Assembly: GCA_022457065.1 (NCBI GenBank)
Contig: JAJGBQ010000001.1
Span: forward strand, 5,704,001-5,768,000
Origin: Curvularia sp. ZM96
Lineage: Eukaryota; Ascomycota; Dothideomycetes; Pleosporales; Pleosporaceae
Length of the DNA: 64,000 nucleotides
Direction of reading: 5' to 3'
Made by a program: the position numbers and the translations under genes. Each line of letters begins with the position of its first letter. The stretch's first letter is position 1. The notes beneath the pieces were generated by a model that worked only from the letters and a program-made list of their open reading frames with translations, was not told the DNA's origin and made no database searches. Positions 24,701 to 36,119 of this stretch are shown here, in pieces.

Positions 24701-25001
24701 GGAGTTGTTGGCAAAGAGAGGATCAACTGGCGAAAATTTGAGATTATGGGTGAGGTTGTGGTTGGGGTGCAACGCGCCCAGGGCACGCCCTATCCAAACT
24801 GGCAAAAATGCGAAGAGATTCGGACACTTATCCTTGATGTTAAGATCAACAAGGACGACGAGGTAACTGCTACAGGATTCATTCAAAGTGTTGTCAGACA
24901 GCTAACGTTAGACCTAGGAACTCTGGGAGCGAAGTGCTCATCTCGAAGCCCAAGGAGCGAATGAAAAGGGAAGAATTGCTCGATGGTTTCGAGAGCGTTA
25001 G
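21737..25001 (+). CDS. Ras guanine-nucleotide exchange factor with N-terminal GTPase-like domain
   Basis: A 924-residue protein in five exons (21737-22117, 22349-22685, 22753-22965, 23103-24862, 24918-25001), all with GT-AG ends and consistent phase. Residues 1-127 are disordered. Residues about 140-310 form a Ras-like module with P-loop GVRGSGKST, a VFLYDVTNQ strand-helix and CKCD where NKxD is expected. An acidic linker follows. A RasGEF_N (REM) region runs about 405-530 and a CDC25 catalytic domain about 620-900, recognisable by ARELTRIDW, FSSVRPRDLV and KLNNYNMLGAVMAG. It should load GTP on a Ras-type GTPase at membranes. The first intron is 231 bases and might hide a further exon. The CDC25 part is certain; nucleotide binding by the N-terminal module is doubtful. 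Confidence 0.9.
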
Positions 25002-26198
25002 TGCCACCATTTCTTACTAGTCTGGTCTGCCTTTTTGAGGTTGGCTTTTTCATTTTTCTTCCCGTAGAGCTTAAAGAGGAGAGGAACTAAGGCAGAGACT
25101 ATAGCTGGGCGTATCTCTTTGCCCTCGATGCCTCTGGCATTGACGTTAACCCATCCGGCTATTGCGGCGGCGTCAGCATCAGGCACCTAACACTCACAAC
25201 ATACAACCTCCCCAAGCGTCTTTGCAACCAAAAGAGACATACAGCAGCAGCAGCGACAGCGGTGACAGCAACAGTACGACTGGCTTCTTTGCTTCTCCAC
25301 AGCGACGTCCATGCAAAAAAATATTCGTAACTGCATCTTGTTTTCCCCTCATTTACAACTATGCGCCCGCCTCTTCCACCCTCACCATATATACCCATCT
25401 TTGCTCCCCTTCGACTCTGGCTGAACATGGTTGGGGGAACTGCATCTGTAACGACATGTTCTGTTTTTTGGCCTCTTTTGTGCCACACGTTACGAATCAT
25501 CTCATCACTTAGTTGCTTATCTATCGGTCTGTCGGTCTTTTTTTTGTTATACTGGGGCTTTTTTGTTACATCTTTTTTGAACCGCACGATACCTCTTTCT
25601 ATATTTTTATTTTCCCCTTCTTATTTTCTTTTCTCTCGCTCTCTGGCTTTGGTGCCTCTGTGGGGTTGGTGTGAGGGTTGTCGGTGGTAGTGGTGGTGGT
25701 TATTTAGGTGGCTTGATGGGTAGTAGTGAGGCATACTCAATTTGTTGTTGCATAATACGTATTTTCCACATCATCAGAGACAGAGACCTTCAACAAAAAA
25801 CAAGGAATAGGAAAGATGGTTATTTCTTTGTGTTCTTGCTCGTTTGTATAAACCGGATCTTAGTCCCCGTTCTATAGCCTGCCACTTGAGTTTTGCACCT
25901 TCTTGAGCGAGCTTCTTACTTCTTTCCGGGCTGAAGGGGAGGAAAGTAGATACGACAGTACTAGTTATGGAATTTAATACTCCTCATCAAGCTCTTTTTA
26001 CTGTGGTTCTGCTCCTTGGAAGGCATGTTGAATTTTGGGGGCGTGATGATTATATGGCACAGCATAACGTGGTGGAGAGCATATTAACTTGAAGCGAGAA
26101 AGGACAGTGAACAGCAGCATATGATCTGTATTTCATATATGATATCGTAACCCTTTCAGTACAGAAGCCTGTACTAATGTCGTAGTCACTATTCCCAT
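25002..26198. other. Intergenic region between convergent genes
   Basis: T-rich DNA downstream of the RasGEF gene, probably including its 3' untranslated region. Open frames on both strands are low in complexity. No further gene was seen. Confidence 0.45.
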
Positions 26199-26580
26199 TT
26201 ATTTGTTCAGCTCCTCAGCCCTCTTCTTGAGCTCCTCCTTGCTCGCAGCCTCGGGGAGCTTGTCTGCCATAACAGGGCCCTAGGAACACCGTTAGCAATT
26301 GAAAAGGTACTTTTCTGGCCTATCGCCCAGCAGCTTACCTTTGACTTGTGAGCCTCCGCGTGGGCCATGTGGCCCCCAGAGTTGTCATGCATCTCATGGG
26401 TGGAAGCGGTCGAGTCGGAGGAGTCCTTTGCGATCTTGTCGGTGATGCCTGTGCGAGGTGAGGTTAGTTTGGCTTAACGTGAAAAATTGGGAGGCGTGGC
26501 TTTGGAGTAGGAAGGGAGGAGAGAAATAGAGAGGCAAACTCACTACCAGGAGCAGATTCTTCGACTGGGTGGACGGGCAT
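26199..26580 (-). CDS. Small hydrophilic protein, three exons
   Basis: A 75-residue protein reconstructed from three exons on the minus strand (26544-26580, 26339-26448, 26199-26279), with donors GTGAGT and GTAAGC, acceptors CAG and TAG, and phases that agree. It begins MPVHPVEESAPGS, has a His/Ser-rich middle (HEMHDNSGGHMAHAEAHKSKG) and ends with a charged helix (LPEAASKEELKKRAEELNK). There is no signal peptide or membrane span. The regular ending and precise splicing argue for a real gene, though I assign no function. A longer ORF ends only 12 bases upstream in the same reading frame. Confidence 0.8.
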
Positions 26581-26592
26581 GGTGGGTGGATG

Positions 26593-26856
26593 CTAGTTTT
26601 GTTGTTGCTTGTTTGCTTTCTTCTCTGGACGAGATATCTTGGGGCTGGGGCCGCCGATGTAGAGAAACTCTTTGCAGTAAGCGTCTACTTTTTCGTCAAG
26701 AGTCGTTGGCTGCTCGTCGTTGATGTCGAGCTTCTGGGTGTCAGTGGCTAGTGAGGCTGTTGTGGTATCTGTTGCGTCGGCTTGCTGCAGATACTCGAGA
26801 ATGGAGGTGAAGGCTTCTTGGTTGAGCTTGGAGCGTTTGGAGGAGGACGTCATCAT
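26593..26856 (-). CDS. Possible 87-residue upstream ORF of a bicistronic transcript
   Basis: An ATG-started frame encoding a soluble, Asp/Thr/Gln-rich protein with a plausible amphipathic start (KRSKLNQEAFTSILEYLQQAD) and a Lys/Gln-rich end. Codon third positions are often C, as in the true genes here, which favours coding. It ends with TAG 12 bases before the start of the three-exon gene at 26,580 and in the same frame. It could be a separate protein on a shared message, a regulatory upstream ORF, or an unspliced first exon. No domain is recognised. Confidence 0.5.
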   Translation of the reverse strand: MMTSSSKRSKLNQEAFTSILEYLQQADATDTTTASLATDTQKLDINDEQPTTLDEKVDAYCKEFLYIGGPSPKISRPEKKANKQQQN

Positions 26857-28175
26857 GGAAGCAGCCGCTTATGTAGGCAGATAAGAGCACGTAGTGGATG
26901 CGTGATCGGTGACGTAGGTGTGGGAATGTATGGAGGAGCTGCGAGTGCCTGGAGCGGGTTGTGGGCTAGTGCGGGGTAGGAATAGCAGGGAGTTCACATG
27001 CTCTATCTACGTCGGACAAAGACGCTTACAGTGCAATAATATGCAAAAAAGGTAAAGGGATGGATGAGTTGCTAGGCAAAGATGTATGTGCATCTAGTTT
27101 TGCCTGTGACATGTTGGTGGATGCGTCGGTGGTGGGTGATTTCGTTGAGACTGCTCAATAATTTCTGGATCCTCAACATGTTTGAATCCATTGAACTGGC
27201 TGGTAAGAAGTCGCTCATATACTTGTCGATGCACTTGGGTTTCCGCGAATGTTGTCTTCAGACCGATCACTCGCAAAGATACAATGTACGCAAGAAAGAC
27301 CTCAAAAAGCATGTATGGCAAGGGTGAGCAGCGATTCTCGAGCATGTCCAAGTTCAGCTAACTTGTGTAACATGATGGTACACGCTAAAGGCATCTCCGT
27401 CGTCGACTAGTCATGCGTGGTAGCTGTATGGCGGACTAGTCACGTGCATTGTACCAATGTCCACGCTAGAAGAGCAGGTATACCGCGCCTTGTATACCAA
27501 AAAAAACAAAGGTCCAGGTTTGAAGATAAAACCAAATGTCGTTGCATACATCCACATTTGCCGCACGAGGCAAAAATGCATATCGCCCGCTCGGCCCGCC
27601 ATAGTCCCTTTCTATTAATACACCTGAAGCCGACTAGTTGCTTGACGTCTGGCACCCTTCGCTTTGCCGGATAGCAGCTGGTCACATTACCGCCAATGCC
27701 AAAGACCAAGGCGCACCGCGCATCCAAAACCAAGCCTTACTCGCACGCTATAGAGACGCCGCCATTCGATGATTTACGTTCCTGGAAAATGACGCGGGGG
27801 AGCAAGTGGCCCACAGCCCGCCGAACTCTGTAAGCCGGCGCTCAGCCACCGAAACGCGTCGCAAGGGTGCTGGCCTTCCCCTTCCGAGCCCCAGGGATGT
27901 TTCGCCTTAAGCAGCGCCCTCATTCAGGGAGAGCGGCACACTCAACAACCTGCCTCTCTGCTCACCTCTTCCCAGGCTCGACTCCTTTCTGGTGCCGTAT
28001 CCCCGGAAGCCATGTGAGCAACGTTGCCTGCCGTCGATCGTCATCACCCTAGCCTCCTCACCAGCGTCGCATCGCAATTCACCATCTCACCTTATACCCG
28101 CTGGCCGGAACTCGTCTTCCTGACGCTTTCGTTCCCGCCTGCACTGCGACCAGCCGTCGCTCCTGAGGCTCCGCG
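26857..28175. other. Divergent intergenic region
   Basis: Lies between the minus-strand small genes and the plus-strand membrane-protein gene. Short frames (for example 27094-27351 minus and 27411-27733 minus) have no domain features. The last 300 bases are C-rich on the plus strand and look like a 5' leader. Confidence 0.4.
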
Positions 28176-29646
28176 ATGCCTTCGTTACTCGCGACCTCGC
28201 TGTTCGCGCGCCAGAATCCCCTGGACGACGCGAGAACCACCTTCTCATCATGGGACAATTGCATGGCCAAGGCCTACTGCAAGTGCGTAGTATCGCCACT
28301 CGTTGGGGGGCTTCCCCTTGCTCACATTCCACAGGTGGCCAGTCATTGCCGCAATCATCATCGGCGGTCTCATTCTTTTCTCGGTAATCACCTGCATTGC
28401 GCGATGCGTATGTTGCGGTGCCGAATGCGCCTGTTGCTGCTTTAGATGCTGCACTTCCTGCTGTGGCGGCGGTGGCGGCGGGAGGAAATCGCACAAGCGC
28501 ATCAATAGTGAACCGGCACGTCCATATCCTCAATCGTACGGTCCACCGCCTCCTGCAAATCCCTATGCGCAAGCCCATGCCGCTGCACCGCCTGCGCCAG
28601 TCTTCGCTCCGCAACCGGTGAACCAGCAGTACCGTTCCAATCCCATGCCTACCTTTACCCCGGCCGCGCAACCAGAAAGACCGCAATTCGCTACGTTTGA
28701 TTCTTCCAAGGCTGTTGTCAACGAAGACTCCCTTCCGGCTATGCCGACTTGGAAGGACGGGCGGGATGTGCATGTAGAAGTTGAGGAACAGCCTGTGCCA
28801 CAAAAGAAGGGAGATGTGGAGATGGACAGGCTAGATCACAACGGCAGTGTGACGAGTGGGTCCATGGCGGCGGCAGCAGTACCTGGAACAAGACGGTCTC
28901 CTGGCCCGGGCAGGTCCACAGTTTCGCCAAATCATGGATATCCGCCAAATGGTTCCTTTGTGAGCGATTCCACACACTACAACGACAACCAAGGGCAGTA
29001 TGGCCAACCATACGGCCAGCAAGGCGGATACCGCCAGGGCTCGCCTCCACAGAACCAATCTCCAGTATATGGTGCGGGCGCTGGCTATGCCCCACGGCAG
29101 CAACAGCCATACGGTCGAGGCTCACCGGGTCCATCCCAAGCATACAGTTCTCATGATCAACTGAGTCAGCATTATGAGCAGCATGCGCCATACCAGCAGC
29201 CGCAGACATCGTACAATCATCCAGCGCCTTACAACAACCATCAAGATCCTTACGATCAACGAGACTACCCTGATGAGCCTAGCGACTACTCAGCTCCCGC
29301 ACCAGTCTCCAACCCATATGGCTACAACGCGAGCATAGCACCCTCATACCACACCCACGACCCCGCTCCGGTGCAGCAACAACCATCACCACCCCCGGAT
29401 CTACCCCCTCCGTCACTCACCCCTGGCCGCCCTACCCAGGCGTCTTCGCCAGTATCGGCATACCCGGGACAGCGCTCGTACACTCCCGCGGCGGACACTG
29501 CAACACAACCACCACAGCAGCAGACATACCGAGCGTTTACTCCAGGAGCAGAAAGGCAACAGCAGCAACAACAGCAGCCACCGCTACCACAGCAGTACAC
29601 AGGAGTGAGCCGAAAGGCAGTTGATGGATCATATAGGGAAATATAA
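28176..29646 (+). CDS. Single-span membrane protein with Cys-rich juxtamembrane and Pro/Gln/Tyr-rich tail
   Basis: A 472-residue protein in two exons (28176-28282, 28335-29646), with a 52-base intron opening GTGCGT; splicing gives MAKAYCKWPVIAA. A short N-terminal segment with the FSSWDNCMAKAYCK signature precedes one membrane span at about 37-58. A dense cysteine patch at 60-79, suitable for palmitoylation, and a Gly run follow. The rest is a long disordered tail rich in Pro, Gln, Tyr and Ser, ending in poly-Gln and the basic KAVDGSYREI. Proteins of this layout are widespread in Pezizomycotina, sometimes annotated as fibroin-3-related, from memory. The likely place is the plasma or endosomal membrane with a cytoplasmic scaffold tail. 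The function is not established. Confidence 0.85.
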
Positions 29647-30482
29647 GCAAGCGCAATATTGAAGATATCCGTGGTTCTTTTTCTTTCCATCTTCGCTTCA
29701 CTTAAATTTGTTTTTTTCAGAATTGGTGTAAATGTCTGATACCCATATCACATGACCCTTCGTCTAGCGAATCCGATCTGGATGCGAGTAAGAAGGGTCA
29801 TTAGTAGGGAGCGTAGTCGTAACTGGTTTGAGACTTTGTTCATTCAACCATTTACCTTGCAAGGTTGCATCTGGCAGCATTTTTATTTCCTTTGGTCTTC
29901 TCAATTATCAAGCAGACGCATTTTTCCTTTGCCTCGTGCGTGTTTGGGGCCAAATCACCGTATGGAGGAGACATTGATCCAGACAAGGTAGCGAGAGTAG
30001 ACACGCAACAATGAATAAAGTAAGGTCCAATTATACAAAGCTAGCGGGGGTATCAATCTACGCGCAGGTTTATGTGTGATTGAGAAGAGGAGAAAAAAAA
30101 GATCGTCGACTTCCCACATGACCTTTGCATCCATCTCTCTCTGATAACAGACCATACAATAATTAGGTTTACAGGAGAAAACAGACCAGCGTGCTCGTTC
30201 GCAAGCCAGCGCTTTCCATACCATAATCATTACTACTGCCTCCGTCTTCCTGTCTCTGCTCCATGGGTATAACCGCTCTCGTTCCGAACAGATGAAAAAC
30301 AAATGAAAAAAGGAAAAGTCGTTCGACCGCTCATCGCACTCGTCGATCTCGGTGTTTGTCGTGTCCGTGTCGACAAGCGCCCTCGCAGCCTCAATAGTAC
30401 CCGTACCTCGCGCGCCAATCTAACCCAGCAGACAAACGCGTCACGTCAGTCTCGACTGAACGCGGGAGGTAACGGGTGTAGA
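29647..30482. other. Intergenic region between convergent genes
   Basis: Downstream of two converging genes. Short frames such as 29955-30302 minus have no recognisable features. No gene was seen. Confidence 0.45.
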
Positions 30483-30750
30483 CTAGACTCTACTCGTATG
30501 CGTGGTCCTCCTTCGGCCGCCGCCGCCACGGCCGCATGTCAGGCAGCTGATGATGATGCCGAAGAGGGAGACGATGGCGTTGATGATTGCCTTAAGACCA
30601 GCAGCGATGGCGTTGACAATGGCCATGATGCAGTTGCCGATGGTGCGGAACTAGAGGTGTGTTAGCGGATATGTGCGTGCTGGAAGGCTATGAAGCGCGA
30701 GGCTGATGTAGACGTACGATGGACTTGATGCAGGATACGACGGCACCCAT
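30483..30750 (-). CDS. Small hydrophobic conserved fungal protein (MGAVVSC type)
   Basis: A 66-residue protein in two exons on the minus strand (30718-30750, 30483-30650), split by a 67-base intron (GTACGT to TAG). It begins MGAVVSCIKSIFRTIG, continues as alternating Ala/Ile-rich helix (AIVNAIAAGLKAIINAIVSLF), then ISCLTCGRGGGG and a basic tail. Very similar short proteins with this start and the SCLTCG ending occur in many filamentous fungi, as I recall the family. They are uncharacterised. The Gly-2 start and paired cysteines could allow lipid attachment (myristoylation and palmitoylation), which is inference. No ordinary single-frame ORF reveals it, so it is easily missed. Confidence 0.85.
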
Positions 30751-32337
30751 GATTGCGGTGTTGTTGTTGTTTGATTACTGAGTGGGATATTCGGATGAGA
30801 TGGAGAGGGGGCGCCGGTTGGCAAAGAAGATTTTGTTGGTTAAAGGGTTGGATAGGTGATGTGTGTGAGGATGTAGAACAAAGCACTCAAGGAAAAAAGG
30901 TTCTCAGGGCTTTTATTCTAGTCGACAGCCAGCTCAGCGCGCCTTACCTTACACAAACGCTACGTCACCAGCGTCCGTGCCTGCTGCGAGCTGATGCTGG
31001 CCGTTCCGCCCTTCTGCTCATCTCATTTCTCTCCATTGCAGAAAGCAGCACCGTACAGCACAGCAGCGGCAGCGCGCAGGCTCGTGCGCCCCACTTGTCT
31101 GGCGCAGGACATTGGCAAATTTGCGGGATCTAGGTCATCTGCTGCAGCCGCCTTTGCCAGAATCGGCCGTGCCAAAGCCAGCCCGGGCCAGAAAACACCA
31201 TCATTGCATGGGAAAGGCAGGTTTTCCATGGCCCAGCTAGTGACGCAAGGACATGGAGCATCCCTGTACGAGTGGGGCTGCGCGCCACAACCTTAAACCA
31301 CAGCGACCGACGTCACTCGTAGAAGCCGCAAACGGCAGCGATCGTAGCCACACGCTCCCATCGCGCCATCACTCACCGCTCCAAACAAGGTAAAGCCCAG
31401 GACCTGCGACGCCAATTGCTGCTAGGAGCTCCCCTCCTTCTCAACCAGCGCGTGTTCCGCATCCAGCACATCGTTGCCTATTCCATCCTCGAGTTCATAT
31501 CCGGCTGTTTGTACCGATACCACTCTGTTTTCCCTAAATGAACGGCGATTCAACCGTAACCGTGGGGGAGAGTCACCGTGACGTCAAAGCTGTGGCGCGC
31601 GAACCTATCTCCAAACACATGAGCTCGTCTGACACGGTGACGCCACAGATGGTAGGAGCCACGGGAATCTCGACACTGGGAAAAACAAGGCCGGGGGTTT
31701 TGTATCGGTTAGCGTGAACAGGGGAATTGCCTTTTCGAAGGTTTGCTCATCCCATGTCATTGTACGCAAGGCTGGGCTTATCGTGCTACTATGCGGTCAT
31801 GGTTCGGTCTGCGGATGAAGTTAATCCCTGACTGGATTGGCCGTTTTCTTGACACTTCTTGGGTTGGCTTGGAAAGCTGATTAGGATTGATTATGCATAC
31901 TGTTGTGGCCGAAGTTCGTAATCGTAATCGTAATTTTAATCTTCCCATCACCACATTCGCCTGTGTGGGCACGGGCGGCTTGCGGAGAGTTATGGGCATG
32001 GTTTTCGTACTACCTACATGGTTTGTCACGCATAAGGTGTTAGCGCTGGTGTATTCCAAGTGTCTATTATGAGATCTCTTTGAGTACGCGATCTAACATA
32101 ACACTACTTGTGTTCAGGGATCCAGATTCCTATTACCACATTGATCTCAACAAAAGATTAGGGAAGATCCTACCATAAACAGAGCTCACAGCTACGATAT
32201 CTTTTAATTAAAAGTTATACTTCTTAGCTCATTCCTAAGCTTGTTTCCCCACAACTCGTTCAATGTCCTTTATAACAGGGCCGTGCAATAAGCGCGTTTA
32301 TAGTATGTACTTCGCATTCTAGGTAACAACTCCAAAC
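30751..32337. other. Intergenic region with CRE-like site and repeated motifs
   Basis: A 1.6-kb stretch upstream of the small hydrophobic protein gene and downstream of the NLR gene. No gene was seen; a 93-codon frame at 31778-32059 minus lacks features. It contains TGACGTCA at 31,579 and a pair of inverted 8-mers. Confidence 0.45.
31579..31586. promoter_or_regulatory. CRE/ATF site TGACGTCA
   Basis: A perfect palindromic bZIP site, about 830 bases upstream of the start of the small hydrophobic protein gene on the minus strand. It lies inside the inverted motif cluster at 31573-31648. Confidence 0.4.
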
Positions 32338-35300
32338 TTAAACATGTGCTGGTGATGCAACCGAAGGTTGCACCGAGCCACTTGAGCTCGCATTGTCTGC
32401 ATCTTCCTCGTTCTGTTTCTGTGCCAGACACTTCTGGCCCTTAGCACTCTTCCAATGTCTGCTTAGCATATCGCCGCGTTTGAAGACACGCCCACAGCCC
32501 CATTGCGAGCCATCATTGAGCTCACCCTCACAAACAAACGACTTGGCATCGTTGTGTTCAGTCGTTTCGTGCCGGGTGCGGTCCCCCTTTCTTGCAAAGC
32601 TCTTGCTGCACGTCGCACAAACAAAGGTTGGCTTGCTCCCGCTCTCCGCATGGCGACTCCGCATGTGAATCTGCAGGTTGTGCTTGCGAGTGAATTTGGC
32701 GTCGCACTCCTTGCAGTCAAATGATACTTTCTGAGGAGGGAGCTCGGGATACTCTGCTTCGTCGTCATCGTAATCAAATGTCCCGTGGTACTCGGTCTCG
32801 TGCTTGTGGAGTTCTTTCAGCGTACTGCAGCCTAGCGTCGCCATTGCGCAACCTGGGAATGAGCAGAAGAATGATCTTTCATGCTTCATGATATGGTCGT
32901 CTCGTTCTTTTCTCGATGAAAAGCCGTTGTAGAACCGTATGCAATTGACTCTGGGGCATTTGAAGATAGCGTCTCCGTACATTAATTGAAGTTTCGCATT
33001 TCCAGTTGCCGACGGGACTTCTGACTCGAGATGCTCACGCACTTTAAGCAACGCATGGTGTAACCTGAGTGTCTGAACGTCCGAAGAATTTGCTATCGAT
33101 GCGATGAGCTGTTTTTGTGCGAGATGGGCGGCGACAACGAGTTTGTCAAAGTTGCGGTTACTGGAGAGCGCCTGCCATCGTGCTAGAAACGTCTTTGGAG
33201 GCACCGTATTCGTCTTCGGTTTTGTCCAGTACATGTCGATGAAAACTTCTGCTGCCTCGGATATCTCTTTCGTCGTGTCTTTCGACCCTTGTACGCGCAA
33301 AAAGGCGTCCAGATGACGAGCCCAGTACGCATATGCATAGTCCAAGAAGCCATAGTATCCTGAGGGTATATAGCTCGAAATGCTGAGGCAGTGATCTTCA
33401 ACATAAAGACCTTCAAAACACAGGTATGAGATGCACAGTAGAGCTAGAGCACCTTCACCTGACTCAAGGTTGACGAGACCTTTATCGAGTAGATATCTGT
33501 GGAGCTTAGTATATCAAGAGCGATTTTCCCCTGAAAGCGACATTACTGACCTTTTGGCGGAATGATGAACAAGGATAACTGTGCCGTCAGATTGAACATC
33601 CACCAACGATCCACATAGGTCTTTCGAGTCTACACGAAGTCGATTGCGCTCCCAGTTGAAAACCTGATATTCTGTGTCGATTGAGACTGCGCATTGAATC
33701 TCCCGCCACAGAAGAGGTCGCTTAGCACATACTAGCCATGTCAACAACTGCAGAGTGCTCTCGCTTGGGGATCCTCGGCTAGTAGTGAGCCGTTGAATGA
33801 TGCGGGCGTAGCTGCTTATGTTAGCCAAAACGTACAGGTCGTTCCATACAAAACATTTCTTCACATTTCTTCCAGCCTCGTACCACCCTGAGGAAACTGC
33901 TCTGGCAAAAGCTCCTTGTCAAGATCTGCTCGGGAGCTTTGATCGATGAGGTAGGAAGTCATAAGGTGCGCGAATAGGAACATGCCTGCATAACTTAGAA
34001 CAAACATTGTCAACAGAGTGGCAGGACATTTGTGCTCACCATCAGCGCTCTTCGTTACCTGGTCTTGAATCCATTGCTGTCGATCTACAGTAAGGTCGAA
34101 CTTTTGTTTAATGATCATACTTCTTGCTGCCACAAACTGAACTATGTCTTTTCTTGTATGGTTCTCTGTGACTTTCATTGAGGATATGCTTGCGAAGTCC
34201 TTCCTCGCAATGTTGTCATCCTGGCTAATGAACATGCAGCGCAGTGAGTCGCAGTCAGCTGAGGGCAGTGACTCCCACGTTTCCTTGAAAAAAGATACAA
34301 TCTGCTGCCGTTGGTCATCTGCACACTCGTCAAGTCCGTCGATAACGATATATAGCTTTTCGAAGGCCTTCAACGATGTTTCGAGTAACTCTCGTGCGGT
34401 GCTCTCGAGCGAGAGTGTTACCTGCCCACTTGTAGATACCTTTTCATATAGATACGATAACAGCGCGTCGTCTTTAGATAGTAGTTGGGATAGGATGCCG
34501 CGAGCAACGGCGAGGAACGTATTACGTGCACTGTCCAGGTAACGACAGTAGAAAAACGCAACATGTACGTCCTGTAGCTGTTGAGCTTCTTCGATGACCA
34601 GCGAGGCGAGGACGGTTTTCCCTGTCTCTTTAGTAAGCAGAAACTCTACTTGGAGGTTGTGCAAGCTGACCTGCGCCAGGAATACCGTTCATCCACAGTA
34701 GGTGTGTTGAACAGAAAATTGGGTCGAACCAGGAACAGAAGCGGTTCTCTTGCAAAAGCCATTGCCCAGTTCCTGCATGCTCCCGACGCACTTTCGCATA
34801 AGCTTCTTGATCAGCGCTACAGTTAGCTGCGGCGAGCCATTGATGGACAGCCATGCGACGCTTGCGCATTTCATCTTCCCTCTCTCGATCAAATTGTAAC
34901 TCAACCAGTGTCCGCGTCGCAAGTATCTCGGAAAATTGAGCGACAGTTGCTTGCGATTCGATTAACGCCATGTGCTCACGTAAATTGCGGAGTATAGCGG
35001 CAAACTCTGTATCGAAATTTTTCCAGAGGGCCTGGAAGAATTGTTGCCACACTGTCATCCATCAATTGCATTGTTCTCATGAAGGTCAGAGCACTGAGGA
35101 AGCATACTGCGCTTTTGGAAATACTTCATGGCTTTGAAGTGAAATTTGAGTATGTCCTCGTATATCAGTCGTAGTACCCGAGCCATTGACGGATGATTGC
35201 GGAAATAGTCTTCGTATTGGGCTAGTAAAGGTATATGCTCGCCAATGCGCTGATAGGCATCTAGTAGGGCGTCAAAGGCCTCGTGGAATGTACAAGCTAT

Positions 35301-35781
35301 CTTTTCCAAAGTTAGAACTCCCAACATTGCTAGTCTCGCTCCAGATGCGTTGTGTGCATCAGGTCGCACACAGCCAAAGCATCTTGAAGGGGAATAGATT
35401 CCATGCGATATAACTGAGAAGACGGGGAAGCAAGACATGTACCTGTAGAAGAAATTTCATAGGACCCTGAGCGCTTTTGATTCAGTCTTAGTGGTGTAGT
35501 CTTTTTCGGTGAGCGACTCATACCCAAACAAACGCCAGGATTGGCCCAGTATTGAGAAACACAGACACAACCTTGTCGTACTCCTTCATACCCTCGAGAA
35601 ACAACTCTAGTTTGCTCATGGCACGCAGCCTTTTATCAGATTGCTGCTTGCGCTGCATCGTCTCAATCGCAACATGGAGGTCATCCAGGGTGGTTGCCGC
35701 GAATTGTCGCTTCTCTTTCTCACTCAAGCCCGACTTAAACTTTTCCAGCACAAGGTGAAATGTTGCGGATTGCGCAGCCAT
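32338..35781 (-). CDS. NACHT NTPase (NLR-like) protein with C-terminal C2H2 zinc fingers
   Basis: A 975-residue protein in nine exons on the minus strand: 35524-35781, 35443-35466, 35108-35300, 34671-35051, 34040-34621, 33865-33985, 33551-33811, 33411-33496, 32338-33359. Phases agree throughout, and each junction restores family-like sequence (FVW-GPMKFLLQ-IACTF; GIPGAG-KT). Residues 1-230 are an alpha-helical N-terminal domain of the kind found before fungal NACHT modules (DUF7708-like, inferred). The NACHT domain has Walker A GIPGAGKT at 281-288 and Walker B IVIDGLDE near 372-380. A winged-helix-like region (LLTWLVCAKRPLLWREIQ) follows. Five C2H2-type fingers lie between about 770 and 947; there are no WD40, ankyrin or TPR repeats. 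Fungal NLRs mediate self/non-self recognition and cell death. Zinc fingers as sensor are less usual. The second exon is only 24 bases. Confidence 0.88.
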
Positions 35782-36119
35782 GATGCTATGCGTGCATTGA
35801 CGTCGATCATGTCGTTGTCAGGAGAAGAGGTAGAAATCACAATGTTGCGTTGAGGAAGGAAGGCTGAACTTGACGATCGGTCTGTGCACGGAATGTGCAT
35901 CTCCATTTCAGCCCCCAAGGCTGCGCCTCGCTCGCCAAAGACACCGGCACTGTCTGCCTTGCGTAATCCAACCAACCAAAACCGACGATGGGCTATATTA
36001 AATTGGGGAATGCCAGATGTTGAAAGGATCCCGGCAAATGAATGCTTCCTCAAAGCCATTGTCACGGCTCTGCTGTTGCTATCCAGAGCGGAGCTACTAC
36101 AGCATATATTCCCTAAATA
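35782..36119. promoter_or_regulatory. Shared divergent promoter of the NLR and SNF2 genes
   Basis: Only 338 bases separate the start codons of the NACHT/zinc-finger gene (minus) and the SNF2 helicase gene (plus). Short open frames cross it but look like chance. Such a short divergent spacer would allow joint control. Confidence 0.5.

Noticed and set aside
33861..34664. Separate NACHT-only and zinc-finger-only genes at the NLR locus
   Set aside because: Standard introns in phase link all parts, and the P-loop itself is split by an intron, so the parts make one gene.
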